Below, piece after piece: positions 53,242 through 62,405 of a stretch of DNA of 64,000 bases. The position numbers and the translations under genes were made by a program. Location of the stretch: the NCBI RefSeq assembly GCF_000725495.1, contig NZ_JNZD01000013.1, positions 310,001 to 374,000 of the forward strand. The letters are read 5' to 3'. Under the pieces are notes generated by a model. It was not told where the DNA came from. It worked only from the letters and a program-made list of their open reading frames with translations, and ran no database searches. Numbering within the stretch: position 1 is the first letter of the stretch; the number at the start of each line of letters is the position of its first letter. This DNA is from Streptomyces aureus. GTDB taxonomy: Bacteria; Actinomycetota; Actinomycetes; Streptomycetales; Streptomycetaceae.

Positions 53242-54068
53242 AGGTCGTACTGTTCTGCGGCGGCTACGGGATGCGCATGCGCAACGGAACCTCCGACGAC
53301 GTGCCCAAGCCGATGGCGATGGTCGGCCCGCGCCCGCTGATCTGGCACGTCATGCGCTACTACGCGCACTTCGGGCACAAGGAGTTCATCCTGTGCCTCG
53401 GCTACGGGGCCCACCACATCAAGGACTTCTTCCTCAACTACGAGGAGACGACGTCCAACGACTTCGTGCTGCGGGGCGGGCGGACCGAGCTGCTGTCCAC
53501 CGACATAGCCGACTGGACGATCACGTTCGCGCAGACCGGCATCGAGTCGCCGATCGGGGAGCGGCTGCGCCGGGTGCGGCACCATCTGGACGGCGACGAG
53601 ATGTTCCTCGCCAACTACGCCGACGTGCTCACCGACGCCCCGCTGCCGGAGATGATCGACAACTTCGCCCGGCGCGACGCCGGCGCGTCGATGATGGTGG
53701 TCCCGCCGCAGTCCTCGTTCCACTGCGTCGAGCTGGGTGAGGACGGTCTGGTGGGCGGCATCACCGCGGTCAGCGACATGCCGCTGTGGGAGAACGGCGG
53801 CTACTTCGTGCTCCGCCAGGAGGTCTTCGACCACATCCCGGAGAACGGGGACCTGGTGGCCGACGGCTGCGGCCAACTGGCCAAGCAGGGACGGCTGGTG
53901 GCGCACCAGCACCGCGGCTTCTGGAAGCCGACCGACACGGTCAAGGAGCGGGCCGCGCTCGACGAGGCCTACACCCGGGGCGATCGCCCGTGGGCCGTGT
54001 GGGAGCAGGACGGCACCGTGGCACGGGTGCCCGCGAGCCGGGTCGGCGCCACGGCGGGCACCGCGTGA
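53238..54068 (+). CDS. Sugar nucleotidyltransferase, glucose-1-phosphate cytidylyltransferase-like
   Basis: 276-residue enzyme that activates a sugar-1-phosphate. The N-terminal signature is LFCGGYGMRMRNGTSDDVPKPM, where the usual GGxGTR is GGYGMR, as in CDP-glucose synthases (RfbF). MFLANYADVLTD (metal-binding Asp), GGYFVLRQEVFDHIP and FWKPTDTVKERAALDE follow, the last also typical of RfbF. CDP transfer is inferred from the motif pattern, not certain. ATG 53238 overlaps the methyltransferase stop. No CDP-glucose 4,6-dehydratase is recognisable next to it. Confidence 0.8.
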   Translation: MKVVLFCGGYGMRMRNGTSDDVPKPMAMVGPRPLIWHVMRYYAHFGHKEFILCLGYGAHHIKDFFLNYEETTSNDFVLRGGRTELLSTDIADWTITFAQTGIESPIGERLRRVRHHLDGDEMFLANYADVLTDAPLPEMIDNFARRDAGASMMVVPPQSSFHCVELGEDGLVGGITAVSDMPLWENGGYFVLRQEVFDHIPENGDLVADGCGQLAKQGRLVAHQHRGFWKPTDTVKERAALDEAYTRGDRPWAVWEQDGTVARVPASRVGATAGTA

Positions 54069-54712
54069 TCCGTCTGGGGGCCGGGCGCCTGAACAGCGTC
54101 GTCGCGGTGGGCGCGCACTGCGACGACATCGCCATCGGCGCCGGCGGCACGCTGCTGACGCTGTGCGAGGCGCGTCCGGGCATCCGCGTGGACGCGCTGG
54201 TGCTCTCCGGCGGTGGCGGCGAACGGGAGCAGGAGGAGCGGGCCGCGCTCGCCGCCTTCTGCCCGGGCGCCGACTTGCGGCTGACCGTGCACAAGCTCCC
54301 CGACGGCCGGCTGCCCGCGCACTGGGACGAGGCCAAGGGCGCGGTCGAGGAACTGCGGGACCGGACCGAGCCGGACCTGGTCATCGCCCCGCGCACCGAG
54401 GACGCGCACCAGGACCACCGCGGTCTGGCCGAGCTCATGACCACCGCGTTCCGCGACCATCTGGTGCTCGGCTACGAGATCGTCAAGTGGGACGGCGATC
54501 TCGGCCGTCCCACGGCGTACCAGCCGCTGTCGCCGGAGATCGCCGAGCGGAAGGTGCGGCTGCTGGAGGAGCACTACCCCTCGCAGCGGCACCGGCCCTG
54601 GTACGACCGGGAGGCCTTCCTCGGGCTCGCCCGGATCCGCGGTATCGAAAGCAACGCGCGCTACGCCGAGGCGTTCGCCGTCACCAAACTCACTCTCGAC
54701 CTGGGGGAATGA
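54065..54712 (+). CDS. PIG-L family deacetylase
   Basis: 215-residue zinc-dependent N-deacetylase of the LmbE/PIG-L family. Metal motif AHCDD (H18, D20, D21) and HQDH (H115, H118) are both present, with the NIVVDG-type strands between. In polysaccharide loci such enzymes remove acetyl from an N-acetyl sugar. GTG 54065 overlaps the previous stop (GTGA). Substrate unknown; the adjacent cytidylyltransferase and SDR suggest an amino sugar carried on a nucleotide. Confidence 0.85.
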   Translation: MIRLGAGRLNSVVAVGAHCDDIAIGAGGTLLTLCEARPGIRVDALVLSGGGGEREQEERAALAAFCPGADLRLTVHKLPDGRLPAHWDEAKGAVEELRDRTEPDLVIAPRTEDAHQDHRGLAELMTTAFRDHLVLGYEIVKWDGDLGRPTAYQPLSPEIAERKVRLLEEHYPSQRHRPWYDREAFLGLARIRGIESNARYAEAFAVTKLTLDLGE

Positions 54713-54715
54713 ACC

Positions 54716-55741
54716 TTGCGCGTACTGCTGACCGGCCACCAGGGCTACCTGGGCACCGTCATGGCCCCGGTGCTCACCGCCGCCGGCCACGAGGTCGTCG
54801 GGCTGGACTCCGGACTGTTCGCCGACTGTGTGCTCGGCCCCGCCCCCACCGACCCGGCGGGCCCCCGCGTCGACCTGCGTGACGTGACGGCCGAGCACGT
54901 GGCCGGGGTGGACGCCGTGATCCATCTGGCCGCGCTGTCCAACGACCCGCTGGGGTCACTGGCGCCCGAACTCACCTACGACATCAACCACCACGCGTCC
55001 GTGAAGCTGGCCCGGCTGGCCCGCGAGGCCGGGGTGCGCCGCTTCCTGTACGCCTCCACCTGCTCGGTCTACGGCGCCGCCGGCGGTGACGAACTCGTCG
55101 CCGAGGACGCCCCGCTGCGGCCGGTGACGCCGTACGCCGAGTCCAAGGTGCGGGTGGAGGACGACCTGCACGAGCTGGCCGACAACGACTTCACCCCGGT
55201 GTACATGCGCAACGCCACCGCCTTCGGCTTCTCGCCCCGGCTGCGCGCCGACATCGTGCTGAACAACCTGGTGGGCCACGCCCTGCTGTCCGGCGAGGTG
55301 CTCGTCCTCTCCGACGGCACCCCTTGGCGCCCGCTGGTGCACGCCGCCGACATCGCCCGGGCCTTCACCGCCGCGCTGGAGGCTCCGCGCGAGGCGGTGC
55401 ACGACCGGGCGTTCAACATCGGCAGCGAGGTCAACAACGTCACGGTCGCCGAGATCGCCGAGCAGGTCGCCGAGGCGGTGGCCGGAGCCAAGGTGGTGAT
55501 CACCGGGGAGAACGGCGCCGACCCGCGGTCCTACCGGGTCGACTTCTCCCGGTTCCGTGCGGCGATCCCCGGGTTCGACTGCGAGTGGACGGTCAAGCGC
55601 GGCGCGCTCGAACTCGCCGACGCCTACCGGGAGCACGGGCTGACCCGGGAGGCCTTCGAGCAGCGCTTCACCCGGCTCGCCGTGCTGCGCGCCAACTCCG
55701 AGGCCGGCACCGTCGACGACACCCTGCGGTGGCGCCGGTGA
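54716..55741 (+). CDS. NAD-dependent epimerase/dehydratase (extended SDR)
   Basis: 341-residue extended short-chain dehydrogenase acting on a nucleotide sugar. Rossmann motif GHQGYLG (6-12), [11 protein letters not shown], catalytic STCSVYG and YAESK (Tyr/Lys), then [18 protein letters not shown] and the C-terminal DWRVDFS-like segment. TTG 54716 has GGGGGAATGA upstream, with only three bases after the previous stop. Epimerase, dehydratase or reductase activity cannot be told; the GHQG variant of the NAD motif is unlike the GHTG of CDP-glucose 4,6-dehydratases. Confidence 0.85.
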   Translation: MRVLLTGHQGYLGTVMAPVLTAAGHEVVGLDSGLFADCVLGPAPTDPAGPRVDLRDVTAEHVAGVDAVIHLAALSNDPLGSLAPELTYDINHHASVKLARLAREAGVRRFLYASTCSVYGAAGGDELVAEDAPLRPVTPYAESKVRVEDDLHELADNDFTPVYMRNATAFGFSPRLRADIVLNNLVGHALLSGEVLVLSDGTPWRPLVHAADIARAFTAALEAPREAVHDRAFNIGSEVNNVTVAEIAEQVAEAVAGAKVVITGENGADPRSYRVDFSRFRAAIPGFDCEWTVKRGALELADAYREHGLTREAFEQRFTRLAVLRANSEAGTVDDTLRWRR

Positions 55742-57027
55742 CCACGCGTGCGGAAAGAGGTGCCGGCGAGGAGATGCACGAACTGGTGCGGCGGCTGTAC
55801 CCGCTGTGCCGGAGCATCACCGGCGACGGGGTGCGCGCCACCCTGGACATCGTCGGGGAGTACATCCCGCTCACGGTGCACGAGGTGCCGACCGGGACGC
55901 AGGTCCTGGACTGGACGGTGCCCCAGGAGTGGAACATCCGGGACGCGTACGTCGCCGACGGCTCCGGGAAGCGGGTCGTCGACTTCGCCGCGTCCAGCCT
56001 GCACGTGCTCGGCTACAGCGTCCCGGTGTCGGCGACCATGCCGCTGTCCGAGCTGCGCGGGCATCTGCACACCCTGCCGGACCAGCCGGACCTGGTGCCG
56101 TACCGCACCAGCTACTACCGGCCGGAGTGGGGGTTCTGTCTGTCCCAGGACACCCTCGACGCGATGCCGGACGGCGAGTACGAGGTGCGGGTCGACTCCA
56201 CGCTCGCCGACGGTCATCTCACCTACGCCGAGCACGTGGTCCCGGGGCAGGTCGCCGACGAGGTGATCGTCTCCTGCCACGTCTGCCACCCGTCGCTGGC
56301 CAACGACAACCTGGCCGGCGTCGCCGTGGCCACGTACCTCGCGCGGGCGCTCGCGGAGCAGAACCCGTACTACACCTACCGGTTCATCTTCGCGCCCGGC
56401 ACCATCGGGGCGATCACCTGGCTCGCCCGCAACGCCGAGCGGATCGACCAGGTCAAGCACGGGCTGGTGCTGGCCTGCGCGGGCGACCGGGGGAACCTGA
56501 CGTACAAGCGCAGCAGGCGCGGTGACGCGGAGATCGACCGGGTCCTCGGGCACGTGCTGAGCGCCTCCGGACGCCCGCACCGGATCGACGAGTTCACCCC
56601 GTACGGCTACGACGAGCGGCAGTACTGCTCCCCCGGGTTCGACCTCGGCGTGGGCTCGCTCAGCCGGACCCCGTACGCGGGCTACCCCGAGTACCACACC
56701 TCGGGGGACGATCCGGACTTCGTCACCCCCGAGGCGATGGAGGACACGCTCGCCCTGTGCCGCGAGGCGTTCGGCGTCCTCGACCGCAACCGGCGGTACG
56801 TCAACCTCAGTCCGCACGGCGAGCCGCAGCTGGGCCGGCGGGGTCTGTACGACTCGCTCGGCGGCCGCAGCGACGCGAAGCAGGCGCAGATGGCGATGCT
56901 GTGGGTGCTCAGCCTCTCCGACGGCGAGAACACGCTGCTGGACGTCGCCGAGCGGTCGGGGCTGCCGTTCGACACCGTCGCCGACGCGGCCGACGCGCTG
57001 CGCGGCGCCGAACTGATCAAGGCGTGA
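55738..57027 (+). CDS. DUF4910/DUF2172 aminopeptidase-like protein
   Basis: 429-residue protein of the M28-like DUF4910 family often found in polysaccharide loci. The N-terminal domain ([37 protein letters not shown]) is typical. Zn-ligand-like segments are [16 protein letters not shown] and, near the C-terminus, [13 protein letters not shown]-terminal winged-helix-like tail ends the protein ([22 protein letters not shown]). GTG 55738 overlaps the SDR stop by four bases. Its enzymatic role in polysaccharide loci is not established; hydrolysis of an amide or aminoacyl bond is only a guess. Confidence 0.85.
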   Translation: MTTRAERGAGEEMHELVRRLYPLCRSITGDGVRATLDIVGEYIPLTVHEVPTGTQVLDWTVPQEWNIRDAYVADGSGKRVVDFAASSLHVLGYSVPVSATMPLSELRGHLHTLPDQPDLVPYRTSYYRPEWGFCLSQDTLDAMPDGEYEVRVDSTLADGHLTYAEHVVPGQVADEVIVSCHVCHPSLANDNLAGVAVATYLARALAEQNPYYTYRFIFAPGTIGAITWLARNAERIDQVKHGLVLACAGDRGNLTYKRSRRGDAEIDRVLGHVLSASGRPHRIDEFTPYGYDERQYCSPGFDLGVGSLSRTPYAGYPEYHTSGDDPDFVTPEAMEDTLALCREAFGVLDRNRRYVNLSPHGEPQLGRRGLYDSLGGRSDAKQAQMAMLWVLSLSDGENTLLDVAERSGLPFDTVADAADALRGAELIKA

Positions 57028-58322
57028 CGCCGATGACCACCGAGAAGGAGAGGACGAGGGCACCGGCCGGGTCCGCCAAGCGGGCCCTCGTCGGCCGGCT
57101 GTCCTGGGGACTGGCCGACCAGGCGGCCTCCAGCGTGAGCAACTTCGCGGTGGGCATCTACGTCGCCCGCTCGCTGGGGGTGACCGCGTTCGGTGTGTTC
57201 AGCCTCGCCTGGGTGACGTACGGCGTGGTGCTCAACGTCTCCCGCGGGCTGGCCACCGATCCGCTCACGGTTCGCTTCAGCGGCCCGCCCGGCCCGGCCT
57301 GGCGGGGGGCGGTGGGCCGCGCGACGGGCACCGCGCTCGGCGTCGGCGCCGTCCTCGGCGCGGTGTCCCTGGTGGCCGGGCTCGGCCTCGGCGGCCGGGT
57401 CGGGCCCGCGTTCGCCGCCCTCGGCGTCATGATGCCGGGGCTGCTGCTCCAGGACGCCTGGCGCTACTCGTTCTTCGCCGCGGGCACCGGGCGGAAGGCG
57501 TTCCTCAACGACGTCGTGTGGGGTGTCGCCCTGGTCCCGGCCATGGTGGTGGCCGCCCGTGTGGGCAGTGTGGCCGCCTTCGTGCTCGCCTGGGGCGCGT
57601 CCGCCACGGTGGCGGCGGGTTACGGCTGGTTCCAGTCCGGCATCCGGCCCCGGATGGCGGAGGCGCGCGGATGGCTGCGCGAGCAGCGTGACCTCGGCTA
57701 CCGGTACCTGGTCGAGAACGTCAGCCTCAGTGGCGCGAGCCAGTTGCGGGCGTACGGGGTCGGCGTGATCGTCGGGGTGGGCGCGGTGGGAGCCGTGCGG
57801 GGCGCCGAGCTCCTCATGGGCCCGTTCCTCGCCGTACTGATGGGGCTGTCGCTGGTCACCGTCCCGGAGGCGGCACGGGTCCTGCGCAGGGCCCCGCACC
57901 GGCTGGCCAGGTTCTGCCTGCTCCTCGGCGGAGGCCAGGCCGCGGGCTCGCTGCTCTGGGGCGCGGCGCTGCTGCTGATGCCCGGCCGGCTCGGCGAGAC
58001 GGCGCTCGGCGACGTCTGGCACTCCGCCTCCCAGCTCATCGTGCCGATCAGCCTCGGCGTCGCCGGGGCGGGCCTCGGTACCGGCGCGGCGGCCGGGCTG
58101 CGCGCACTCGGCGCGGCCCGGCGCAGCCTGCGCTGCCAGTTGTTCGCCTCCGTCTGCTACGTCGGCGGCGGGCTCGGCGGTGCGGCCGCCGCGGGCGCGG
58201 TCGGCTCGGCCTGGGGCGTCGCCGCCGCGACCGTCAGCGGCTCGGCCGTGTGGTGGCTGCAACTCCGCTCCGCCCTGCGCGAGCAGGCCCAAGAACCGAT
58301 CCCCGAAGTGAGGACGTCATGA
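57024..58322 (+). CDS. Wzx-like polysaccharide flippase
   Basis: 432-residue membrane protein with about 12 hydrophobic helices and little loop sequence, in the MOP/Wzx transporter class. The N-terminal GLADQAASSVSNFAVGIYVARSLGVTAFGVFSLAW is the common flippase opening. It would turn lipid-linked repeat units to the outer face before Wzy-type polymerisation. GTG 57024 gives the GTGA overlap with the previous stop; ATG 57033 is equally possible. The next gene overlaps by four bases. Confidence 0.82.
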   Translation: MTPMTTEKERTRAPAGSAKRALVGRLSWGLADQAASSVSNFAVGIYVARSLGVTAFGVFSLAWVTYGVVLNVSRGLATDPLTVRFSGPPGPAWRGAVGRATGTALGVGAVLGAVSLVAGLGLGGRVGPAFAALGVMMPGLLLQDAWRYSFFAAGTGRKAFLNDVVWGVALVPAMVVAARVGSVAAFVLAWGASATVAAGYGWFQSGIRPRMAEARGWLREQRDLGYRYLVENVSLSGASQLRAYGVGVIVGVGAVGAVRGAELLMGPFLAVLMGLSLVTVPEAARVLRRAPHRLARFCLLLGGGQAAGSLLWGAALLLMPGRLGETALGDVWHSASQLIVPISLGVAGAGLGTGAAAGLRALGAARRSLRCQLFASVCYVGGGLGGAAAAGAVGSAWGVAAATVSGSAVWWLQLRSALREQAQEPIPEVRTS

Positions 58323-59266
58323 CCGCCCATCCCCGGCTGAGCATCGGGCTGCCCGTCTACAACGGCGAGGAGTACCTGGCCGAGTCGTTCGACGCCCTGC
58401 TCGGCCAGACCTACGAGGACTTCGAGCTGGTCGTCTCCGACAACGCCTCGGCCGACGGGACCGAGGACATCTGCCGCCGGTACGCGGCGAAGGACTCGCG
58501 CATCCGGTACCTGCGGCTGTCGCGCAACATCGGCGCCACGCCGAACCACAACCATGTGCTGGCCGAGTCCCGGGGCGAACTGTTCAAGTGGGCCTCGCAC
58601 GACGACCTGTACGGCCGGGACCTGCTGCGGCTGTGCGTGGAGGCGCTGGACGAGCGGCCGGAGATCATCCTCGCGCACACCGAACAGGCGGTCATCGACG
58701 GCGACGCCCGGGTGAAGGTCCCCTACGAGTACGGTCTGGCCACCGACTCGCCGAGCGCGCCGGAGCGCTTCCGCAGCCTGCTGTTCGAGCCCGGCGGCGA
58801 CGACTTCTACGGGGTGATGCGGACCGACGTGCTGCGCCGGGTGAAGCCGATGGACAGCTACCACCACGCGGACCGCACCTACGTCGCCGAGATCACCCTG
58901 CACGGCCCGTTCCACCAGGTCCCGGAGCTGCTGTACTTCCGCCGCGACCACCCCACCCGGGCCGAGCGGGCGAACCCCTCCAAGCGGTCCCGGTGCGTCA
59001 ATCTGGACCCGCGCCGGGCGGGCCCGCTGCACCCGACGCCGCGGCTGCTCGCCGAGTACGTCTGGGGCTTCGCGTCGGCGATACGGCGGGCGCCGCTGTC
59101 CCGGGCCGACCGGCGCGCCTGCTTCGGCCATCTGGCCTCGTGGATGACCAGCCGCGTCCGGCCGGGCGCCGGCGAGCGGGTCGAGGACCGCGCCCCGGTC
59201 GACCCCGACCGGCTCGCCGTCTCCGTCGACGCCCTGGTCGCCGGCCGCGAGGGGAGGCAGGCGTGA
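58319..59266 (+). CDS. Glycosyltransferase family 2
   Basis: 315-residue GT-A enzyme. SIGLPVYNGEEYLAESFDALLGQTY is the standard N-terminus; VVSDNASADGTEDIC holds the first Asp, and WASHDDLYGRDL is the D-x-D-type metal site near residue 100. The C-terminal part (HADRTYVAEITLHGPFHQVPELLYFRRDHP) is typical of a capsule GT2 subgroup. No membrane helices, so it works at the cytoplasmic face. ATGA overlap with the flippase and GTGA overlap with the next gene. Confidence 0.87.
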   Translation: MTAHPRLSIGLPVYNGEEYLAESFDALLGQTYEDFELVVSDNASADGTEDICRRYAAKDSRIRYLRLSRNIGATPNHNHVLAESRGELFKWASHDDLYGRDLLRLCVEALDERPEIILAHTEQAVIDGDARVKVPYEYGLATDSPSAPERFRSLLFEPGGDDFYGVMRTDVLRRVKPMDSYHHADRTYVAEITLHGPFHQVPELLYFRRDHPTRAERANPSKRSRCVNLDPRRAGPLHPTPRLLAEYVWGFASAIRRAPLSRADRRACFGHLASWMTSRVRPGAGERVEDRAPVDPDRLAVSVDALVAGREGRQA

Positions 59267-60495
59267 CGCCCCCGAAGGGGACGCCCGTACGGGTCGGGGT
59301 GTTCGGGCTCCTCGGCTCCGGCAACCTCGGCAACGACGGGTCGCTCGAGGCCGTGCTCGGCTATCTGCGGGACCGGCACCCCGACGCGCGCGTGGACGCG
59401 CTGTGCGGCGGCCCCGAGGCCGTCACCGCGCGGTACGGGATCCCCGCGACCCGGCTGCACTGGTACCGCGGCGAGTACCGGACGGCGTCGCGGCTGGGCG
59501 CGGTCGCGGGGAAGGGCCTCGGCAAGTTCGTCGACGCCTTCCGCACCGCGGGCTGGGTGCGCCGGCACGACGTGGTGATCGTCCCCGGCATGGGGGTCCT
59601 GGAGGCCACGCTGCCGCTGCGGCCCTGGGGCTTCCCGTACGCGCTGTTCCTGCTCTGCGCGAGCGGCCGGCTGTCCGGCACCCGGGTCGCGCTGGTCGGG
59701 GTCGGCGCCGCCCCGATCGGCAACCGGGCGACCCGCACCCTGGTGCGCTGGTCGGCCCGGCTGGCCGCCTACCGGTCGTACCGGGACGCCCCGTCCCGCG
59801 ACGCGATCCGGGGAATGGGCGTGGACACCGCGCGCGACGAGGTCTACCCGGACGTCGCGTTCTCCCTGCCGGCGCCGTCCGCGGGCCCGCCGTCGGACCC
59901 GCCGGGCCCGGTCTGCGTGGGTGTCATGGCCTTCCACGGCAGCGACGACGACCGCGCCAGGGCCGAGGAGATCCACCGGCGCTACCTCGACGGGACCACC
60001 CGATTCGTGCGCGCGCTGGTCGCGGAGGGCAGGCCGGTCCGGCTGGTCACCGGCGACGACGTGGACGCGCCGGTGGTGGAGGCGATCCTCGACGCGGTGG
60101 ACTCGCCGCTGGTCACCGTGGCCGAGACGGCCTCGCTGGCCGACGTGATGAAGGAGATGGCGGCCGCCGACAGCGTGGTGGCGACCCGGTATCACAACCT
60201 GATCTGCGCGCTCAGGGTCGGCACCCCGACGATCGCGCTCAGCTACGCGGCCAAGAGCGACGCTCTCATGGCCCTGATGGGGCTGGACTCCTACCGCCAT
60301 CCGGCCCGCGAGGTCGACGCGGACCGTCTGCTCGGACAGTTCCGTGAGCTGGAGAGGAACGCCGCGGACGTACGGCGGACCCTCGCCGAGCGCAACGAGG
60401 ACGCCCGACGGCGTCTCGACCACCAGTTCACCGCCCTGACCTCGGCCGTGTTCCCGACGGCCGACGACGCCCACGCACCGCGGGAGACCCCATGA
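59263..60495 (+). CDS. Polysaccharide pyruvyl transferase family protein
   Basis: 410-residue enzyme of the CsaB/WcaK pyruvyl transferase family. The N-terminal GVFGLLGSGNLGNDGSLEAVLGYL is the family opening, VIVPGMGVLEATLPLRPWGFP the middle, and ATRYHNLICALRVGTPTIALSYAAKSDALM the C-terminal signature (usually R-x-H-x-x-I-x-A-x-x-x-x-x-P). It would add a ketal pyruvate, making the polymer anionic. GTG 59263 overlaps the previous stop (GTGA). Donor is presumably phosphoenolpyruvate, as is known for the family. Confidence 0.86.
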   Translation: MTPPKGTPVRVGVFGLLGSGNLGNDGSLEAVLGYLRDRHPDARVDALCGGPEAVTARYGIPATRLHWYRGEYRTASRLGAVAGKGLGKFVDAFRTAGWVRRHDVVIVPGMGVLEATLPLRPWGFPYALFLLCASGRLSGTRVALVGVGAAPIGNRATRTLVRWSARLAAYRSYRDAPSRDAIRGMGVDTARDEVYPDVAFSLPAPSAGPPSDPPGPVCVGVMAFHGSDDDRARAEEIHRRYLDGTTRFVRALVAEGRPVRLVTGDDVDAPVVEAILDAVDSPLVTVAETASLADVMKEMAAADSVVATRYHNLICALRVGTPTIALSYAAKSDALMALMGLDSYRHPAREVDADRLLGQFRELERNAADVRRTLAERNEDARRRLDHQFTALTSAVFPTADDAHAPRETP

Positions 60496-61043
60496 AAGCG
60501 ACCGAGGTCCCGGCGATCGCCGGCGCCTATCTGTTCGAGCCGACTCCGTACGCGGACGAACGCGGCTTCTTCTGCCGCACCTTCGACGTCGACGTGGTCC
60601 GCTCCGTGGGCCTCGACCCGGGCGCCTTCGTCCAGGACAGCCTGTCCCGCTCGGCCGGGGGCGTGGTGCGCGGACTGCATCTGCGCTCCGGCGCCGGCGA
60701 GTCCAAGCTCGTGCGGTGCTCGTACGGGAGGATCTTCGACGTCGTCGTGGACCTGCGGCGCGATTCGCCGACGTACCGCAACGTGGCCACCTTCGAACTG
60801 TCCGGCGAGACGCAGGTGACCCTGTACATCCCCGCGGGGTGCGCGCACGGCTTCCAGGCGCTGACCGACACCGCCGACACCTCGTACCGGATCGACCGCC
60901 CGCACGATCCGGCGGAGGACGTGACGATCGCCTTCGACGACCCGGAGCTCGCCGTCGGCTGGCCGCTGCCGGTCACCTCGATGTCCCGCCGGGACCGGGA
61001 GGCACCGAGCCTCGCCGAGGTCCTGAAGCACGAAGAAAGCTGA
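60492..61043 (+). CDS. rfbC: dTDP-4-dehydrorhamnose 3,5-epimerase-like protein
   Basis: 183-residue cupin of the RmlC family. Text in order: YLFEPTPYADERGFFCRTFD, FVQDSLSRSAGGVVRGLHLR (catalytic His in RGLH), KLVRCSYGRIFDVVVDLRRDSPTY, LYIPAGCAHGFQALTDTADTSYRID and a typical C-terminus. The usual RGLHxQ reads RGLHLR, so substrate may differ from dTDP-rhamnose. Together with the cytidylyltransferase and methyltransferase it may act on a CDP-deoxysugar. It overlaps the pyruvyltransferase by four bases and is followed by the aminotransferase. Confidence 0.83.
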   Translation: MKATEVPAIAGAYLFEPTPYADERGFFCRTFDVDVVRSVGLDPGAFVQDSLSRSAGGVVRGLHLRSGAGESKLVRCSYGRIFDVVVDLRRDSPTYRNVATFELSGETQVTLYIPAGCAHGFQALTDTADTSYRIDRPHDPAEDVTIAFDDPELAVGWPLPVTSMSRRDREAPSLAEVLKHEES

Positions 61044-61053
61044 GGTGGTCCAC

Positions 61054-62379
61054 GTGGACACCCGAGAACTCACCCTGCCCCTGTCGCGGTCCGCGAACGA
61101 GCGGCTGCACGCCATGATCCCCGGGGGCGCGCACACCTATGCCAAGGGCGACGACCAGTACCCGGAGGGCCTGGCCCCGGTCATCAGCCACGGCAGCGGT
61201 GCCCACGTGTGGGACGTCGACGGCAACCGCTACATCGAGTACGGCTCCGGCCTGCGGTCGGTCAGCCTCGGGCACGCGCACCCGCGCGTGCTCGAGGCGG
61301 TGCGGCGGCAACTGGACCGCGGCAGCAACTTCGTCCGGCCGTCCATCGTGGAGGTCGACGCCGCCGAGCGCTTCCTGGCGACGGTCCCGACCGCCGAGAT
61401 GGTGAAGTTCGCGAAGAACGGCTCGGACGCCACCACGGCGGCGGTGCGCCTCGCCCGCGCGGCCACCGGACGCCCGCGGGTGGCCCTGTGCGCCGACCAT
61501 CCGTTCTTCTCCGTCGACGACTGGTTCATCGGCACCACGCCGATGTCCTCCGGCATCCCGGCGGCGACCAACGAGCTGACGGTCACGTTCCCGTACGGGG
61601 ACCTGGCCGCGACCGAGGAACTGCTCGCCCGGTACCCGGACGAGATCGCCTGTCTGATCCTGGAGCCCGCCACCCACAGCGAGCCGCCGCCCGGCTATCT
61701 CGCCGGGCTGCGCGAGCTGGCCGACCGGTACGGCTGCGTCCTGGTCTTCGACGAGATGATCACCGGGTTCCGCTGGTCCGAGGCGGGCGCCCAGGGCCTC
61801 TACGGCGTCGTGCCCGACCTCTCCACGTTCGGCAAGGCGCTGGGCAACGGCTTCGCCGTCTCCGCTCTGGCCGGGCGCCGCGAGCTGATGGAGCTGGGCG
61901 GACTGCGGCACCCGGGCGACCGGGTGTTCCTGCTGTCCACCACGCACGGCGCCGAGACGCACTCCCTGGCCGCCGCGATGGCCGTCCTCACCACCTACAC
62001 CGAGGAGGGCGTCACCGCGCGGCTGCACGCCCTCGGCGAGCGGCTGGCCGCCGGCGTCCGCGAGGCGGCGGCCACCATGGGCGTCGCCGACCACGTCGTC
62101 GTCCGGGGCCGGGCCAGCAACCTGGTCTTCGCCGCCCTCGACGAGAACGGGCGGCCGTCGCAGGAGTACCGCACCCTGTTCCTGCGCCGGCTCCTGGAGG
62201 GCGGGGTGCTGGCCCCGTCGTTCGTGGTGAGCAGCGCGCTGGACGAGGAGGACATCGACCGCACCGTCGACGTGGTGGCCGAGGCCTGCTCGGTGTACCG
62301 CAAGGCGCTGGACGCGGCCGACCCGACGGCCTGGCTGGCCGGACGGCCGGTGAAGCCCGTGTTCCGCCGTCTGGCGTGA
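61054..62379 (+). CDS. PLP-dependent aminotransferase of the glutamate-1-semialdehyde aminomutase type
   Basis: 441-residue class III PLP enzyme. MIPGGAHTYAKGDDQYPEGLAP is the family N-terminus; KNGSDATTAAVRLARAATGR holds the phosphate-binding helix; ILEPATHSEPP and VFDEMITGFRW supply the acidic PLP contact; and STFGKALGNGF contains the Schiff-base lysine K261. A housekeeping HemL would not sit here, so a sugar or sugar-side-chain aminotransferase is more likely. GTG 61054 has GAGGTGG five bases upstream; GTG 61045 is in frame but poorly spaced. It is the last gene of the plus-strand cluster; the next gene is convergent after 26 nt. Confidence 0.85.
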   Translation: MDTRELTLPLSRSANERLHAMIPGGAHTYAKGDDQYPEGLAPVISHGSGAHVWDVDGNRYIEYGSGLRSVSLGHAHPRVLEAVRRQLDRGSNFVRPSIVEVDAAERFLATVPTAEMVKFAKNGSDATTAAVRLARAATGRPRVALCADHPFFSVDDWFIGTTPMSSGIPAATNELTVTFPYGDLAATEELLARYPDEIACLILEPATHSEPPPGYLAGLRELADRYGCVLVFDEMITGFRWSEAGAQGLYGVVPDLSTFGKALGNGFAVSALAGRRELMELGGLRHPGDRVFLLSTTHGAETHSLAAAMAVLTTYTEEGVTARLHALGERLAAGVREAAATMGVADHVVVRGRASNLVFAALDENGRPSQEYRTLFLRRLLEGGVLAPSFVVSSALDEEDIDRTVDVVAEACSVYRKALDAADPTAWLAGRPVKPVFRRLA

Positions 62380-62405
62380 CGCGTGCGGCCCGGCCGTAGG
62401 TGACA

